Origin: Holdemanella porci
Lineage (GTDB): Bacteria; Bacillota_I; Bacilli_A; Erysipelotrichales; Erysipelotrichaceae
Assembly (NCBI RefSeq): GCF_019052655.1
Contig: NZ_JAHQVB010000015.1
Location: forward strand, 1-35,858
Reading direction: 5' to 3'
Length of the DNA stretch: 35,858 nt
The position numbers and the translations under genes were made by a program. A model generated the notes under the pieces. That model had not been told where the DNA came from. It ran no database searches and was given only the letters and a program-made list of their open reading frames with translations. Of this stretch, positions 1 through 8,747 are shown in pieces (within the stretch, counting starts at the first letter, position 1; every line of letters begins with the position of its first letter).

Positions 1-1
1 T

Positions 2-763
2 TTAGAAGAACGCAAAAAGGTAAAATACGCCTGTTCAGACATGTATGAAGTATATCGAGATGTCGTACATAAAGTGTTTCCCGAGTCAAAACATTTGTTA
101 GATTATTTTCATCTTTCACAAGATTTTCACAAAAAAATGAACGAAGTACGTATTAAAGTCATGAAAGGATACAAAGACAACAAGGCTTCAGATGAATATT
201 ATCTTCTCAAGAAATTCAACTGGCTTTTATTCAAAAATCCAGAAGATGAAGATAAATATGGAAGACTGTTTGATGTAGAACGTGAGCGTAAATACAACTC
301 TCATTTTAAAAGTTATATGAACTACTACGATTTAAGAAAGAAAATACTCGAAATCAATAATGACTTAACTATTTGTTACTCATTAAAACTAGAACTTGTA
401 GACTTCTATTCAAAATCTACTATCGATAATGCGCAAGTGAATCTGGAACATCTGATTCGCAGCTTCATTGATACAAACATTGAAGAAATGATCAAATTCT
501 CCAATAATCTTATTAACTGGAAACAGGAGATTATCAATTCATTTACGATTGTAGGTACTGAATATAAAGTTGAAGCAGACAAAGGCCAGGTGGTGGTCTG
601 CAATAAAAAAGTGAATAATGCGATCATTGAGAATCGAAACAAGATTATCAAGTGTATCAAGAACAACGCCAATGGCTACACCAACTGGCTTCGCTTCCGC
701 AATCGCGTAATGTATGTACTCGACCCAAATGCAACATTCAGCCTGGAGCCAAGGGAGAAATGA
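2..763 (+). CDS. ISL3-family transposase, C-terminal part (5' end outside window)
   Basis: The frame is open from the window edge, so the N-terminal zinc-finger/HTH part and the first catalytic Asp lie outside. What is visible matches the C-terminal half of ISL3-type DDE transposases (IS204/IS1001/IS1096/IS1165 group). An Asp-Tyr-Phe-His motif (DYFH, near nt 100) fits the second catalytic Asp region (usually D-x-FH). A late NNAIIENRNKIIKCIKNNA stretch followed by GYTNWLRFRNRVMYVL fits the conserved third-acidic-residue region (usually N-x-x-x-E-x-x-N-x-x-IK). The enzyme would cut and join the ends of its own IS. No internal stop is seen, so the visible part looks intact. Its stop codon overlaps the start region of the next small ORF. 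Family call is firm; whether the full element is active cannot be judged here. Confidence 0.85.
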   Translation, partial: LEERKKVKYACSDMYEVYRDVVHKVFPESKHLLDYFHLSQDFHKKMNEVRIKVMKGYKDNKASDEYYLLKKFNWLLFKNPEDEDKYGRLFDVERERKYNSHFKSYMNYYDLRKKILEINNDLTICYSLKLELVDFYSKSTIDNAQVNLEHLIRSFIDTNIEEMIKFSNNLINWKQEIINSFTIVGTEYKVEADKGQVVVCNKKVNNAIIENRNKIIKCIKNNANGYTNWLRFRNRVMYVLDPNATFSLEPREK

Positions 764-765
764 TC

Positions 766-942
766 ATGGATGCACAAGATATTATCGAATTGATCGAATA
801 CTTCAGAAATCTTCAAAACAATGAAATGAAATTTGAAATTGAAGAACTACGAGGATACATTGACATAAGATTCGAAGAATTATATGACAAGTTAACTGAA
901 TACATTGATTCCAATCATTCAGATTCAAATCACCCATTATAA
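766..942 (+). CDS. Small ORF coupled to the ISL3 transposase, 58 aa, unknown function
   Basis: The ORF begins at the transposase stop. An ATG at 760 overlaps that stop (ATGA) and a second ATG lies at 766. The AGGGAG at 752-757 is only 2 nt from the first but 8 nt from the second, so 766 is preferred. The product is short, acidic and mostly helical (DIIELIEYFRNLQ, then FEIEELRGYIDIRFEELYDKL) and ends in an Asn/Ser/His tail. It could form a coiled coil. I do not recognise it. The position suggests a passenger or accessory protein of the IS, made by translational coupling. It could also be a chance ORF, but the spacing and ribosome binding site argue for translation. Confidence 0.5.
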   Translation: MDAQDIIELIEYFRNLQNNEMKFEIEELRGYIDIRFEELYDKLTEYIDSNHSDSNHPL

Positions 943-973
943 AAAGAGCAGAGATTTCACAATATCTCTGCTC
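941..973 (-). terminator. Rho-independent terminator, minus strand
   Basis: A perfect 10-bp inverted repeat, GAGCAGAGAT (946-955) and ATCTCTGCTC (964-973), has an 8-nt loop. Read on the minus strand it is followed directly by TTTTT (945-941), so it would end transcription coming from the LRR gene. On the plus strand it has no T-run. Confidence 0.7.
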
Positions 974-1087
974 CCTAGTTAATAATCCTTTAAACACTCA
1001 TAGGGTTTTCAACCCTACAATTTTTAAAGCCAACTTTTAGTCAACCCTATCTAATTGCGGATTACCCTTTAAACAAGGGGCTTTATG

Positions 1088-2530
1088 TTAGTTCGTAAAT
1101 TTTTCGTAGAACTCCATACTCTCAAGTACGCTTGTATCCTGGATTGGATTATCATCCAAACGTAAAGCTTCTAATAATTCTAGATCTTTTAATGGAGTTA
1201 CATCTGTAATGTAGTTTGCCTTCAAAGTTAGTGAACGTAAATATTTAAGTTTAGATAATGGAGTTAAATCTGTAATCGCATTGTGATCCAAACGCAAATA
1301 AGAAATAAACTCTAAATGTTCTAATGGTGTTAAATCCTCAATGACATTGTTGTATAGATCCACATCGCAAAGGTTTGTTAATTCTTTTAATGGTGTCAAA
1401 TCTTTAACATTATTGTTTTCCAAAGAAATGATTTCCAATTGTTTCATATCCTTTAAACAATTAATATCCTTAATATTATTACGACCCACATTCAAATACA
1501 CCATGTCTTTGGCATCCTTTAAAATACGTATATCCTTGATGCGGTTTGTGAATAAATTTAAATGCTTCAATTGATTCGCATTCTTTAAAAAATTGATCTC
1601 TGTTAATTGACAGAACTTCGCATCTACACTTTCCAAATGCTCAACATTTGCAAATTTTTCTAAACTCTTCAAGCGGTTTTTTGAAACATTCAATTCTTTT
1701 AAATCACCCAAGTTATTCAATAAAGACATGTCCTTAAATCCAGTCTGCTCCATAGACAAAGATTCTAAATGATTTAATTCCTTCAAGAATGTAAAGTGTT
1801 CTGGTTCATTATAAGAAATATTCAAAGATTTAAGATTTGAAAATTCCTTGAGCATAGAATAATCCTTTAAATATGGACAGTTAGAAACATTCAATTTCTT
1901 TAAATTTTTCATTGACAACAATGGACTTAGATCCGACATTAAGTTTGTGTTTAAATCCAATTCTTCAACATTAGAAAGATATGTTAAATCTTCAATATTG
2001 AATAAACGCATACCACCCATATCCAATTTCTTTAATTTTTTAAGCACACCTAAGATGGCATAACTAAAAGGACCATTTTCAGTATTGATATGAACCTCTT
2101 CTAACTTCTTACAGTGCTCTAAATAAATCAAACTATCAACTTTCGCCTTGGAAAGATTCAATACTTCCAAATCAATCATAGCAGCAATACTTGAAATATC
2201 CATTGTATATAAATTGTTTCTTGAGATATTTAATTTTTTTAGTTGCCTAAAACCATGTAAAGCCTGCAAATCTCTTAATTGGTTTCGAGAAACATTTAAA
2301 CAAACTAAATTATGTAAATCTTTGATTGGATCCAATGTCTGCAACTTATTATTGCTCGCATTTAAAGTTTCTAGATTTTCCGCATACTGCAAACCTTCTA
2401 GATTCTCTATTTCATGATCTTGTACTTCTAAATGGATCAATTCCTTCATCAAACTTTCGTTTAGTTCTTCTTCTTTAACACGCAAAGTACGCGCAATTAC
2501 ACTACGTAACGCATCATCTTGAATAAGCAT
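1088..2530 (-). CDS. SDS22/internalin-type leucine-rich repeat protein, 480 aa
   Basis: After about 35 N-terminal residues the whole protein is a tandem array of roughly 18-20 LRRs of about 22 residues, with the pattern L-x-x-L-x-x-L-x-x-L-x-x-N-x-I-x-D-(L/I)-x-x-L. The last six keep the classic DLTPLxxL form. This is a protein-binding solenoid. No signal peptide, membrane segment or LPXTG anchor is seen, so it is probably cytoplasmic, unlike secreted internalins. The start at MLIQDD is chosen because AAAGGAGG lies 12 nt upstream; a longer in-frame start at 2578 lacks this. A TATAAT -10-like box lies at 2558-2563 on the minus strand. The gene ends against the IS border. The partner and role are unknown. 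Confidence 0.85.
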   Translation of the reverse strand: MLIQDDALRSVIARTLRVKEEELNESLMKELIHLEVQDHEIENLEGLQYAENLETLNASNNKLQTLDPIKDLHNLVCLNVSRNQLRDLQALHGFRQLKKLNISRNNLYTMDISSIAAMIDLEVLNLSKAKVDSLIYLEHCKKLEEVHINTENGPFSYAILGVLKKLKKLDMGGMRLFNIEDLTYLSNVEELDLNTNLMSDLSPLLSMKNLKKLNVSNCPYLKDYSMLKEFSNLKSLNISYNEPEHFTFLKELNHLESLSMEQTGFKDMSLLNNLGDLKELNVSKNRLKSLEKFANVEHLESVDAKFCQLTEINFLKNANQLKHLNLFTNRIKDIRILKDAKDMVYLNVGRNNIKDINCLKDMKQLEIISLENNNVKDLTPLKELTNLCDVDLYNNVIEDLTPLEHLEFISYLRLDHNAITDLTPLSKLKYLRSLTLKANYITDVTPLKDLELLEALRLDDNPIQDTSVLESMEFYEKFTN

Positions 2531-2605
2531 AAAACAAATGCCCTCCTTTATATATTCATTATAATCAAAATATAACATAATAACTATATAAAAATAGTTT
2601 TTTTA

Positions 2606-2634
2606 ATGACAATGTTGTTAGAAAATGCTAAAAT
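2606..2634 (+). promoter_or_regulatory. Promoter of the cold-shock gene with a long 5' leader
   Basis: The -35 is ATGACA (2606-2611), the spacer is exactly 17 nt, and the -10 is TAAAAT (2629-2634). Each box has one mismatch to the sigma-A consensus. Transcription would start near 2641, leaving a leader of about 105 nt before the ATG at 2746. Long structured leaders are typical of cold-shock mRNAs. Confidence 0.6.
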
Positions 2635-2745
2635 GAAAGCAGTTAAGGATTAGACTCGTATTCTGATTGTGATAAATGCTATTGTATGCAAATACTTTCT
2701 ATTTTAACGGTCAAAGGATATTGGCTTAGTCCAGGAGGTATAGGC

Positions 2746-2958
2746 ATGAGCACAGGTAAAGTAAAATGGTTTAACGCTGAAAAGGGTTATGGATTCATTA
2801 CCAGTGAAGATGGAAAAGATGTATTCGTACACTACTCATCAATTAATTCTGAAGGATTTAAAACTTTAGAAGAAGGACAAACTGTTACTTATGACGTTGT
2901 TGAAAGCAATCGTGGACAACAGGCTAACAATGTCACAGTTGTAGATACAGCTGCGTAG
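2746..2958 (+). CDS. csp: Cold-shock protein (CspA/CspB family), 70 aa
   Basis: Full-length single cold-shock domain. It starts [18 protein letters not shown] (RNP1-type KGYGFI, residues about 14-19), carries the RNP2-type VFVHYSSI, and ends in the usual NV-T-V strand. The protein binds single-stranded RNA and DNA and acts as an RNA chaperone in the cytoplasm. The start at 2746 follows AGGAGG (2733-2738); an upstream in-frame ATG at 2686 would add 20 residues not found in the family and has no ribosome binding site. The gene has its own promoter, a long leader and a terminator just downstream, so it is monocistronic. Confidence 0.95.
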   Translation: MSTGKVKWFNAEKGYGFITSEDGKDVFVHYSSINSEGFKTLEEGQTVTYDVVESNRGQQANNVTVVDTAA

Positions 2959-2974
2959 AAATTTGTTCGAATCA

Positions 2975-2996
2975 AGCGCACAATGTGCGCTTTTTT
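2975..2996 (+). terminator. Rho-independent terminator after the cold-shock gene
   Basis: A 7-bp GC-rich stem AGCGCAC / GTGCGCT with loop AAT is followed by TTTTTT (2991-2996). It lies 16 nt after the csp stop and upstream of the HD-domain gene. Confidence 0.9.
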
Positions 2997-3015
2997 CATG
3001 AAAGAGAGGGATTTT

Positions 3016-3486
3016 ATGTTAGAGCGATATGAAAAAGTAAAAGAATATGTATATTCTCAATATGCCAAAATTTATAATGAAGATTTAAAAGTATCCGCCC
3101 TTACCCATACAGCTAGTGTGGACCTTTCCATTACATTTATTGCCATGGCAAGAGGCACAAATCTAGAACGAGCTAAAGTAGCTGCTCTATTTCATGACTA
3201 CGCTCAATTTATTGATAACTGCCCACATTCTCAACATGCTAAATTATCAAGTCTTCACGCCTATAAGTACTTAAAAGAAAGTGGCTTATTTAAAACTACA
3301 GAAATAGATGATATTACTTATGCGATTCGTCAACATTCCAAAAAAGAATCTTTTGACTCACCACTTTGTGAAGCCTTAAAAGACGCTGACGTATTAGCTC
3401 GTTTCTTAGAAAATCCCGAAAAAGAAATCACAGGAATGAAAAGACAGCGCCTGCTTAACGCTTGCGCTGACATTCAAAGTCATTAA
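3016..3486 (+). CDS. HD-domain phosphohydrolase-like protein, 156 aa
   Basis: A small metal-dependent HD-superfamily protein. His is followed by HDY in ALFHDYAQ (about residues 57-64), with later H in AIRQHS and Asp in LKDADVLARF, matching the H...HD...D metal-binding pattern. Members cleave phosphate esters of nucleotides or other metabolites; the substrate cannot be told from the sequence. The start at 3016 is chosen for the AGAGAGGG just upstream; an earlier ATG at 2983 falls inside the csp terminator. It resembles the size of YqeK-type proteins, but I would not assign it there. Its stop overlaps the stop of the convergent gene. Confidence 0.8.
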   Translation: MLERYEKVKEYVYSQYAKIYNEDLKVSALTHTASVDLSITFIAMARGTNLERAKVAALFHDYAQFIDNCPHSQHAKLSSLHAYKYLKESGLFKTTEIDDITYAIRQHSKKESFDSPLCEALKDADVLARFLENPEKEITGMKRQRLLNACADIQSH

Positions 3487-4526
3487 AATTTTTGATAATA
3501 CAGTTCGACACTCGCATCGAGCTGTTTTTTTAATTGGTTAAACACCTTCATAAATACGTCTTTATCATACACAATCCAGTCAATATAGGAAAAGCTCTTA
3601 CCAATAGCTCCCCCAACCACTTTACCTGCATGCACCTTAGAAATAGTTTCATCCAATTGTTTCGATAATTTCTGACGATACAAAGCATCTTCTTTATTAT
3701 GGAAAGGATTCGAATAATACACATAGCCAAACTCACCATCTTTACTCGATAGATCTGCAAGCACTTCTTCCTTTTCCTCAATCGTTTGTTCCACCAATAA
3801 AGGATGCGTAGTAAAAATAAGCTTCATATCTTTTCTTAAGGCATCGTGCGCAAAATCCTGAATTGGCTGATATACCGAATAAATATCAATTGGCTTATCA
3901 TACACTTTCCAATGATTCTTCTCAACAAGAGCCATAATCACTTCATAAAAATCAATCATTTGACAGAACTTCATATCTGAGTCTGGCGTATCGATAAAAT
4001 CAACACGACAAATATATGCCTCATACGCAAGCTGGCCAATCGCAAGCTCCATGAGATACATACTCATTTCTTTTTTATTTTCCGGATTACCAATCAAATT
4101 AAATCCAGGACAATATACTTTACAATCCAACATATCATTTTCAATTTGATAGAATACATGAAAATCTGCTAAAGTATATTCCTCATTTTTGATTTGAACC
4201 ATGGCCTGAATCGCCTTTTGCGACATAGGCGGTAAAGTCGCATTCATGATCCACTTTTGTTTCACACTCTTAGGTGCAATGTCACAAAGCATCTGACACA
4301 AATATTGCGTTGTCTTATTTGGACCTGTGTCAAAGGTCATCTCAAAAGAATCATAAAAGCTTTCGACAAAGAAATGGGCACCACTAATTTCCATTACCTC
4401 TTCATCCAATTCTTGAATCAATTCGTTTAATTCCTCATATTGTTCGGCCTTTAAACAATTAATAATTGCACCCTGTTTTTCTTCAAAATGCTTCCATAAC
4501 GCTAAACCATTTGTATAAGCACTCAT
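3483..4526 (-). CDS. Conserved-looking hypothetical protein, 347 aa
   Basis: Not recognised. The product is soluble and acidic, with no signal peptide or membrane segment. The N-terminal 50 residues are helical (WKHFEEKQGAIINCL, then ELNELIQELDEEVMEI). The middle has alternating strands, such as DMLDCKVYCPGFNLIG. The C-terminal part ends in a helix (FMKVFNQLKKQLDASVELYY). The start has AAGGGAG 9 nt upstream. It lies 15 nt downstream of the broken SGNH hydrolase gene and is the last gene of the suf-led operon, so it is probably co-transcribed, but nothing links it to Fe-S assembly. Codon use looks like its neighbours, which supports a real gene. Confidence 0.75.
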   Translation of the reverse strand: MSAYTNGLALWKHFEEKQGAIINCLKAEQYEELNELIQELDEEVMEISGAHFFVESFYDSFEMTFDTGPNKTTQYLCQMLCDIAPKSVKQKWIMNATLPPMSQKAIQAMVQIKNEEYTLADFHVFYQIENDMLDCKVYCPGFNLIGNPENKKEMSMYLMELAIGQLAYEAYICRVDFIDTPDSDMKFCQMIDFYEVIMALVEKNHWKVYDKPIDIYSVYQPIQDFAHDALRKDMKLIFTTHPLLVEQTIEEKEEVLADLSSKDGEFGYVYYSNPFHNKEDALYRQKLSKQLDETISKVHAGKVVGGAIGKSFSYIDWIVYDKDVFMKVFNQLKKQLDASVELYYQKF

Positions 4527-4541
4527 TGATGATCTCCCTTC

Positions 4542-5161
4542 TTATAATTCTTTAATCATAGATATCAAGGCATCCGCCACAAGTTTATGACCCTTCTCAT
4601 CCATATGGATTCCATCCAAGCTTCCAGCTACAGCACTCGTATCAATCACTTCTACATTCAAACCAGAACAACCTTTTTCTAAGTATGGCTTTGTATTCGC
4701 TAAGATATCAAATCCAGCTTGACCAAAATTACTAACTGTTCTTTCATTCTTTAAGCCATCCACATTCATTTTAGGTGGACACACCACAAAAAATTTAGGT
4801 AGTTTAGATCCATCACGATAGTTTTCCGGATTTAAAGCTCTATACATCAAAGTACGAATCCCTTTCTCTAAAGAAATGGAATTCGTTGAAAATTGACACT
4901 TCGCATCATTCGTTCCCAACATAATAAACACAACATCAATGGGAGCATGCGTTTTTAAAACCATCGAAATCATTTTAGCTCCATTACGATCTGCATCATA
5001 CGGATCATCCAAGCACAATGTTCGACCACATAAGCCTTCCTCAATAATTTCATGTTCACTAAATACCTTTTTAACAAGCTGCGTAAAACGATTTGGTTGT
5101 CTAGACGCATTTTTGGTATCATAGCCCCACGTATTACTATCCCCAAAAATAATATCTTCAT
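4542..5161 (-). pseudogene. SGNH/GDSL-family hydrolase, broken by a one-base frameshift
   Basis: From 5135 down to 4542 the frame encodes an SGNH hydrolase: block III GTND (in MLGTNDAKC) and block V D-x-x-H (DGIHMDEKGH) are clear. Upstream, the start ATG (5159-5161) reads MKILFLG and then shifts frame in a GGGG run (plus-strand CCCC, 5141-5144). Adding one G restores MKILFLGDSNTWGYD, the block I nucleophile motif. As written the catalytic Ser is lost, and no alternative start exists in the downstream frame. Restored length is about 206 aa, typical for small acyl/GDSL esterases. The ATG overlaps the stop of the cyclo-ligase gene (ATGA), showing operon coupling. It could be a real mutation or a homopolymer error in the sequence. 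Confidence 0.8.
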
Positions 5162-5664
5162 CGTAATATCCTCGATTCTGTAATGATCATATCTAACTTT
5201 ACATCGGTTGGTTTTACATCAAATTCCATTTCCTGCACATCAAATGCTACCCCAATCTTCAATGCAGAACTTTTACTTAAATACCGATCATAATAGCCTT
5301 TTCCATACCCCATTCGATACGTACCAAAGAATCCAACGAGCGGTACTAGAATCACATCTAAATCTTTTACCTCATGCATCCCAATGGGTTCAATTGTTGA
5401 AAATGGACCCTTACTTTTTTCTTCGTAATCCGAATAAAAGGCAATCGTAGTATCATCTAACGTCTTAGGTATATATAAATCAAATTCATCACGAAACTTT
5501 GCATATACATCCACTTCATTTCGAATTGGAATATATGTTCCTATTTTTCCTTTTAAAAAAGGCAAAACACAATTAGTGATTGCCTTTTCCTTTTCAAATC
5601 TTTTTGAATTTGATAATGAACTACGCCTTTGAATGCACAACTTTCGCTTATCCAATGCTGTCAC
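5158..5664 (-). CDS. fau: 5-formyltetrahydrofolate cyclo-ligase, 168 aa
   Basis: It converts 5-formyltetrahydrofolate with ATP to 5,10-methenyltetrahydrofolate in folate one-carbon metabolism. The signature is the C-terminal phosphate-binding stretch [12 protein letters not shown] (about residues 120-131), preceded by [12 protein letters not shown]. The N-terminal [12 protein letters not shown] matches the basic start of the family. Length is normal, slightly short. It starts with GTG at 5664 inside the sufB 3' end (a TGA lies directly upstream in frame, so no longer start exists) and ends in an ATGA overlap with the SGNH gene. The overlaps show that it belongs to the suf operon transcript. 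Confidence 0.92.
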   Translation of the reverse strand: MTALDKRKLCIQRRSSLSNSKRFEKEKAITNCVLPFLKGKIGTYIPIRNEVDVYAKFRDEFDLYIPKTLDDTTIAFYSDYEEKSKGPFSTIEPIGMHEVKDLDVILVPLVGFFGTYRMGYGKGYYDRYLSKSSALKIGVAFDVQEMEFDVKPTDVKLDMIITESRILR

Positions 5665-7051
5665 TCATATCCAGTTTCAACATTTGATTCAATTCAACCG
5701 CATATTCCATTGGAAGTTCACGCGTAAATGGTTCTAAGAATCCCATAACGATCATTTCCGTAGCTTGAGAACGAGTTAAACCACGAGACATTAAATAGAA
5801 CAATTGTTCTTCACTAATGTTTGAAACTGTCGCCTCATGTTCAATTTGAGACGTATCATTATAAGATACATTCATCGGAACTGTATCACTACGTGATTTC
5901 TTATCTAAAATCAGAGTATCACATTCTACTTTACTCTTGGCATATGCTGCATTTTTAGAATGTGTTACCCAACCACGATAGTTTACTTCACCACCATTAC
6001 GTGCAATAGATTTAGAAATAATTGTACTAGAAGTATGAGGAGCTAAATGAATCATTTTACTTCCTGCATCCTGAATCTGGTTTTCACCGGCTACCGCAAT
6101 CGAAATCGTTGTTCCCTTTGCGTATGGCTCAGCCAAAATACAAGCTGGATACTTCATATTTACATGGGAACCAACATTTCCATCAATCCATTCCATGTGT
6201 CCATTTTCAAATACTTTTGCACGCTTAGTCACTAAGTTCAAGATATTGCTTGACCAGTTTTGTACCGTTGAATAACGACACTTCGCATTCCTATGTACAT
6301 AAATTTCTACAACTGCCGCATGTAAAGAATCTTTTGAATACGTTGGCGCAGTACATCCTTCTACATAATGTACATCAGCACCCTCATCTACAATGATCAA
6401 CGTTCTTTCAAACTGTCCCATCTGCATGGAGTTGATACGGAAATAGGATTGAAGTGGTTTTTCCAACCTCACACCCTTCGGTACATAAATAAAGGATCCA
6501 CCAGACCATACTGCTGTATTTAAAGCTGCATATTTATTGTCTGTATAAGGAACAAGTTTACCAAAATATTCCTTTAATAAATCTGGACATGCCTTTAATG
6601 CAGAATCCGTATCCAAGAAGATAACACCCTTCTCTTCCACTTCCTCTAACATATTGTGATATACAACTTCACTCTCATATTGTGTAGATACACCGGCCAA
6701 GAATTTTTGTTCCGCTTCCGGAATTCCTAGCTTATCAAACGTATTACGAATCGTATCTGGAACTTCATCCCATGACTTTTCCTGCTTATCACTTGGTTTG
6801 ATGTAGTATGTATAGTCATCAAAGTTGATTTCACTTAAATCTGGACCCCAATTTGGATTTTGTTGCTTTTCAAAAGAATGGTATGCATCAAGTCTTAGCT
6901 GCAACATCCATTCAGGCTCATTTTTGATTTTAGAGATCGTACGAACTGTTTCTTCATTCAATCCCTTTTGGGTTTTATAAACACTGACATCTTCATCATG
7001 AAAACCATATTCATATTCACTAGAAAGTGTGATATCTTTTTCGTTACTCAT
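5648..7051 (-). CDS. sufB: Fe-S cluster assembly scaffold protein SufB, 467 aa
   Basis: Core subunit of the SufBCD scaffold that builds Fe-S clusters from persulphide delivered by SufS/SufU. The typical SufB blocks are present: [19 protein letters not shown] near the N-terminus, [24 protein letters not shown], the beta-helix core with [14 protein letters not shown], and the C-terminal [21 protein letters not shown]. Length agrees with the family (about 465). The start is taken at MSNEKD (7051), whose ATG follows the sufU 3' end by overlap; a GTG at 7066 in the same frame is possible. It is the last suf gene of the operon. Confidence 0.97.
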   Translation of the reverse strand: MSNEKDITLSSEYEYGFHDEDVSVYKTQKGLNEETVRTISKIKNEPEWMLQLRLDAYHSFEKQQNPNWGPDLSEINFDDYTYYIKPSDKQEKSWDEVPDTIRNTFDKLGIPEAEQKFLAGVSTQYESEVVYHNMLEEVEEKGVIFLDTDSALKACPDLLKEYFGKLVPYTDNKYAALNTAVWSGGSFIYVPKGVRLEKPLQSYFRINSMQMGQFERTLIIVDEGADVHYVEGCTAPTYSKDSLHAAVVEIYVHRNAKCRYSTVQNWSSNILNLVTKRAKVFENGHMEWIDGNVGSHVNMKYPACILAEPYAKGTTISIAVAGENQIQDAGSKMIHLAPHTSSTIISKSIARNGGEVNYRGWVTHSKNAAYAKSKVECDTLILDKKSRSDTVPMNVSYNDTSQIEHEATVSNISEEQLFYLMSRGLTRSQATEMIVMGFLEPFTRELPMEYAVELNQMLKLDMSDSIG

Positions 7052-7490
7052 CTTTTCCATCCTCACTTTCCTTAATCATTTCACGCATAGCCTTCCATCC
7101 AATTGTGGCACAATTGATACGATTGGCTTGTTTTCCAACATTTTGAAACGCTATGGCCTCATCTAAAGCATCTTCATCATATTCTTTTTGATCAATCATT
7201 TTGAAATAATTGTCCATGATTTCTTTTGCTTCTTCTGTTGTCTTTCCTATTAATAGTTCAGACATAATTGAAGTCGAAGCTGTTGAAATTGTACAGGCAA
7301 CCCCATCAAAACGAATATCATCAATTTTTCCATCTGAAATTTTTGTCTGCACCGTAATATCATCAATACAAGAATCACTCGCCATATGACGTGACATGTA
7401 ACCATTGTCTTTTGTCAATTCTTTATTACGAGGATAGTCATAATGATCCATAATAATCTGGCGCATCAACATTGGATCAATATTTGACAT
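7044..7490 (-). CDS. sufU: SufU, zinc-dependent sulphur transfer protein, 148 aa
   Basis: The Gram-positive SufU accepts the persulphide from SufS. Zinc-ligand positions are visible: Cys41 and Asp43 in SCIDD, Cys66 in GVACTIS, and Cys127 in RINCATIGW. They match the three Cys plus one Asp described for Bacillus SufU. It keeps the insertion typical of SufU that separates it from IscU. It sits 15 nt after sufS and overlaps sufB by a few bases. The start ATG at 7490 follows GGAAGG. The function is well supported by family and context. Confidence 0.96.
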   Translation of the reverse strand: MSNIDPMLMRQIIMDHYDYPRNKELTKDNGYMSRHMASDSCIDDITVQTKISDGKIDDIRFDGVACTISTASTSIMSELLIGKTTEEAKEIMDNYFKMIDQKEYDEDALDEAIAFQNVGKQANRINCATIGWKAMREMIKESEDGKDE

Positions 7491-7505
7491 AATTAAGCTT
7501 CCTTC

Positions 7506-8747
7506 CTAAAAGAAAATGCTGACACAGTTTTCCACTGTCGCATTCTTCAAAGCATCAATCAATTGATCGACTTCTTCTTTTGTGTTGTACAAATAGAAAC
7601 TTGCACGACAAGTACCCGGAGTCTTCAACACTTCCGGAAGTAATTTAGCACAATGCTGTCCTGAACGAACGGCAATGCCAAATGTATTTAAATAGCTAGC
7701 GACATCTTGTGCAAAAATCATTTGATCTTTATCCTTCACATTAAATGTCACAATTCCACTCTTCGCATTTTCGTTATATACAACAATATTCCCTAAAGCT
7801 TCTGCTTTTTTTAAGAAATATTCCTTTAATTCTACTTCATGCGCATGAATATTCTCTTTTCCAATCGCATCCAAATAATCCATGGCAGCTGCCATACCAA
7901 TTACACCTTCAATTGGTTGTGTTCCAGATTCAAACTTTAATGGCGTTTCCCTTAAAGTTAATGAACAAGACTTGTCAAAGCGCGCATTACTTTCACCACC
8001 ATAGAAAATTGGTTCTAGTTGATCCAACCATTTTTTCTTGCCATATAAAGCACCTACGCCTGTAGGACCACACATCTTGTGAGCACTAAACGCATAGAAA
8101 TCACAATCTAAATCCTGCACATCAATATTTAAATGAGGAGTACTCTGCGCTCCATCAATCACTAACAAAATGCCTCGTTCATGACAGATCTTGGCGATTT
8201 CCTTAACGGGAGCCACAAAACCCAAAACATTAGAAACCATCGCCATCGCAACAACTTTAACTTGATCAGTTAAGACACGTTTAAAGTTTTCAACTGTAAT
8301 CTTACCCTCTTCATCCAAAGGAATGTAATCGATTTTAGTCCCTTTTTTCTTTCCCGCCTGCATCCAAGGCAAGATACTTGAGGCATGTTCACTTTCGTCA
8401 CTTAAAATGATATCACCTTCATGTAAAAGCTGTTCTGTAACCATCATAGCTACAAGATTCAAGCCTTCACTCGAGCCTGAAGTAAAAACGATTTCTTCTT
8501 TGTGTTTCGCATTTAAGAATTTTTGAGTACGAACACGAGCCCCTTCAAAAGCCGCATCGACCTGTGCACTCATTTCATAATCACCACGGTGAGCATTAGC
8601 ACCAAGGTATGTATAATAATTCACTACGGCATCAATCACGGGTTGAGGCTTTAATGTCGTAGCCCCATTATCTAAATACACTAGAGGTTTATCAGACATC
8701 TTACGCGTTAAAATCGGAAAATCTTTACGAATTTTACTGATGTCCAT
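7506..8747 (-). CDS. sufS: Cysteine desulphurase SufS (class V aminotransferase), 413 aa
   Basis: A PLP enzyme that removes sulphur from cysteine and holds it as a persulphide. The PLP lysine is in FSAHKMCGP (Lys224), the active-site cysteine is in RSGQHCAKLL (Cys366), and the N-terminal YLDNGATTLKP and ANAHRG blocks are standard. The start is set at the ATG at 8747 (MDISKIRKDFP), with AAGG 9 nt upstream; a TTG three codons earlier is less likely. The gene overlaps the sufD 3' end by 14 nt. Length is normal for type II desulphurases. Confidence 0.97.
   Translation of the reverse strand: MDISKIRKDFPILTRKMSDKPLVYLDNGATTLKPQPVIDAVVNYYTYLGANAHRGDYEMSAQVDAAFEGARVRTQKFLNAKHKEEIVFTSGSSEGLNLVAMMVTEQLLHEGDIILSDESEHASSILPWMQAGKKKGTKIDYIPLDEEGKITVENFKRVLTDQVKVVAMAMVSNVLGFVAPVKEIAKICHERGILLVIDGAQSTPHLNIDVQDLDCDFYAFSAHKMCGPTGVGALYGKKKWLDQLEPIFYGGESNARFDKSCSLTLRETPLKFESGTQPIEGVIGMAAAMDYLDAIGKENIHAHEVELKEYFLKKAEALGNIVVYNENAKSGIVTFNVKDKDQMIFAQDVASYLNTFGIAVRSGQHCAKLLPEVLKTPGTCRASFYLYNTKEEVDQLIDALKNATVENCVSIFF

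Larger units (their letters stand above)
1..1087 (+). mobile_element. Right-hand part of an ISL3-family insertion sequence (left end outside window)
   Basis: The element comprises the transposase and its coupled small ORF. The 145 nt between the small ORF and the LRR gene hold repeats likely to be the IS end. TAGGGTT-TTC-AACCCTA forms a 7-bp hairpin at 1001-1017. TCAACCCTA occurs twice as a direct repeat (1009-1017 and 1041-1049). A CCCTT/AAGGG inverted pair sits near 1066-1080. The exact terminal inverted repeat and target duplication cannot be fixed without the left end, so the right border is approximate, just 3' of the LRR gene's stop codon. Confidence 0.5.

Noticed and set aside
406..672. 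Minus-strand ORF inside the transposase
   Set aside because: Antisense to a clear transposase frame, with hydrophobic low-complexity sequence and no ribosome binding site.
1001..1025. TAGGGTT/AACCCTA hairpin with TTTTT as a plus-strand terminator
   Set aside because: The stem is short and AT-rich and its half is repeated at 1043-1049, so an IS-end repeat is at least as likely; not listed as a terminator.
4970..5161. 63-aa ORF at the start of the SGNH gene as a separate gene
   Set aside because: It is the 5' piece of the frameshifted hydrolase; the first seven residues match the family and the rest is out-of-frame.
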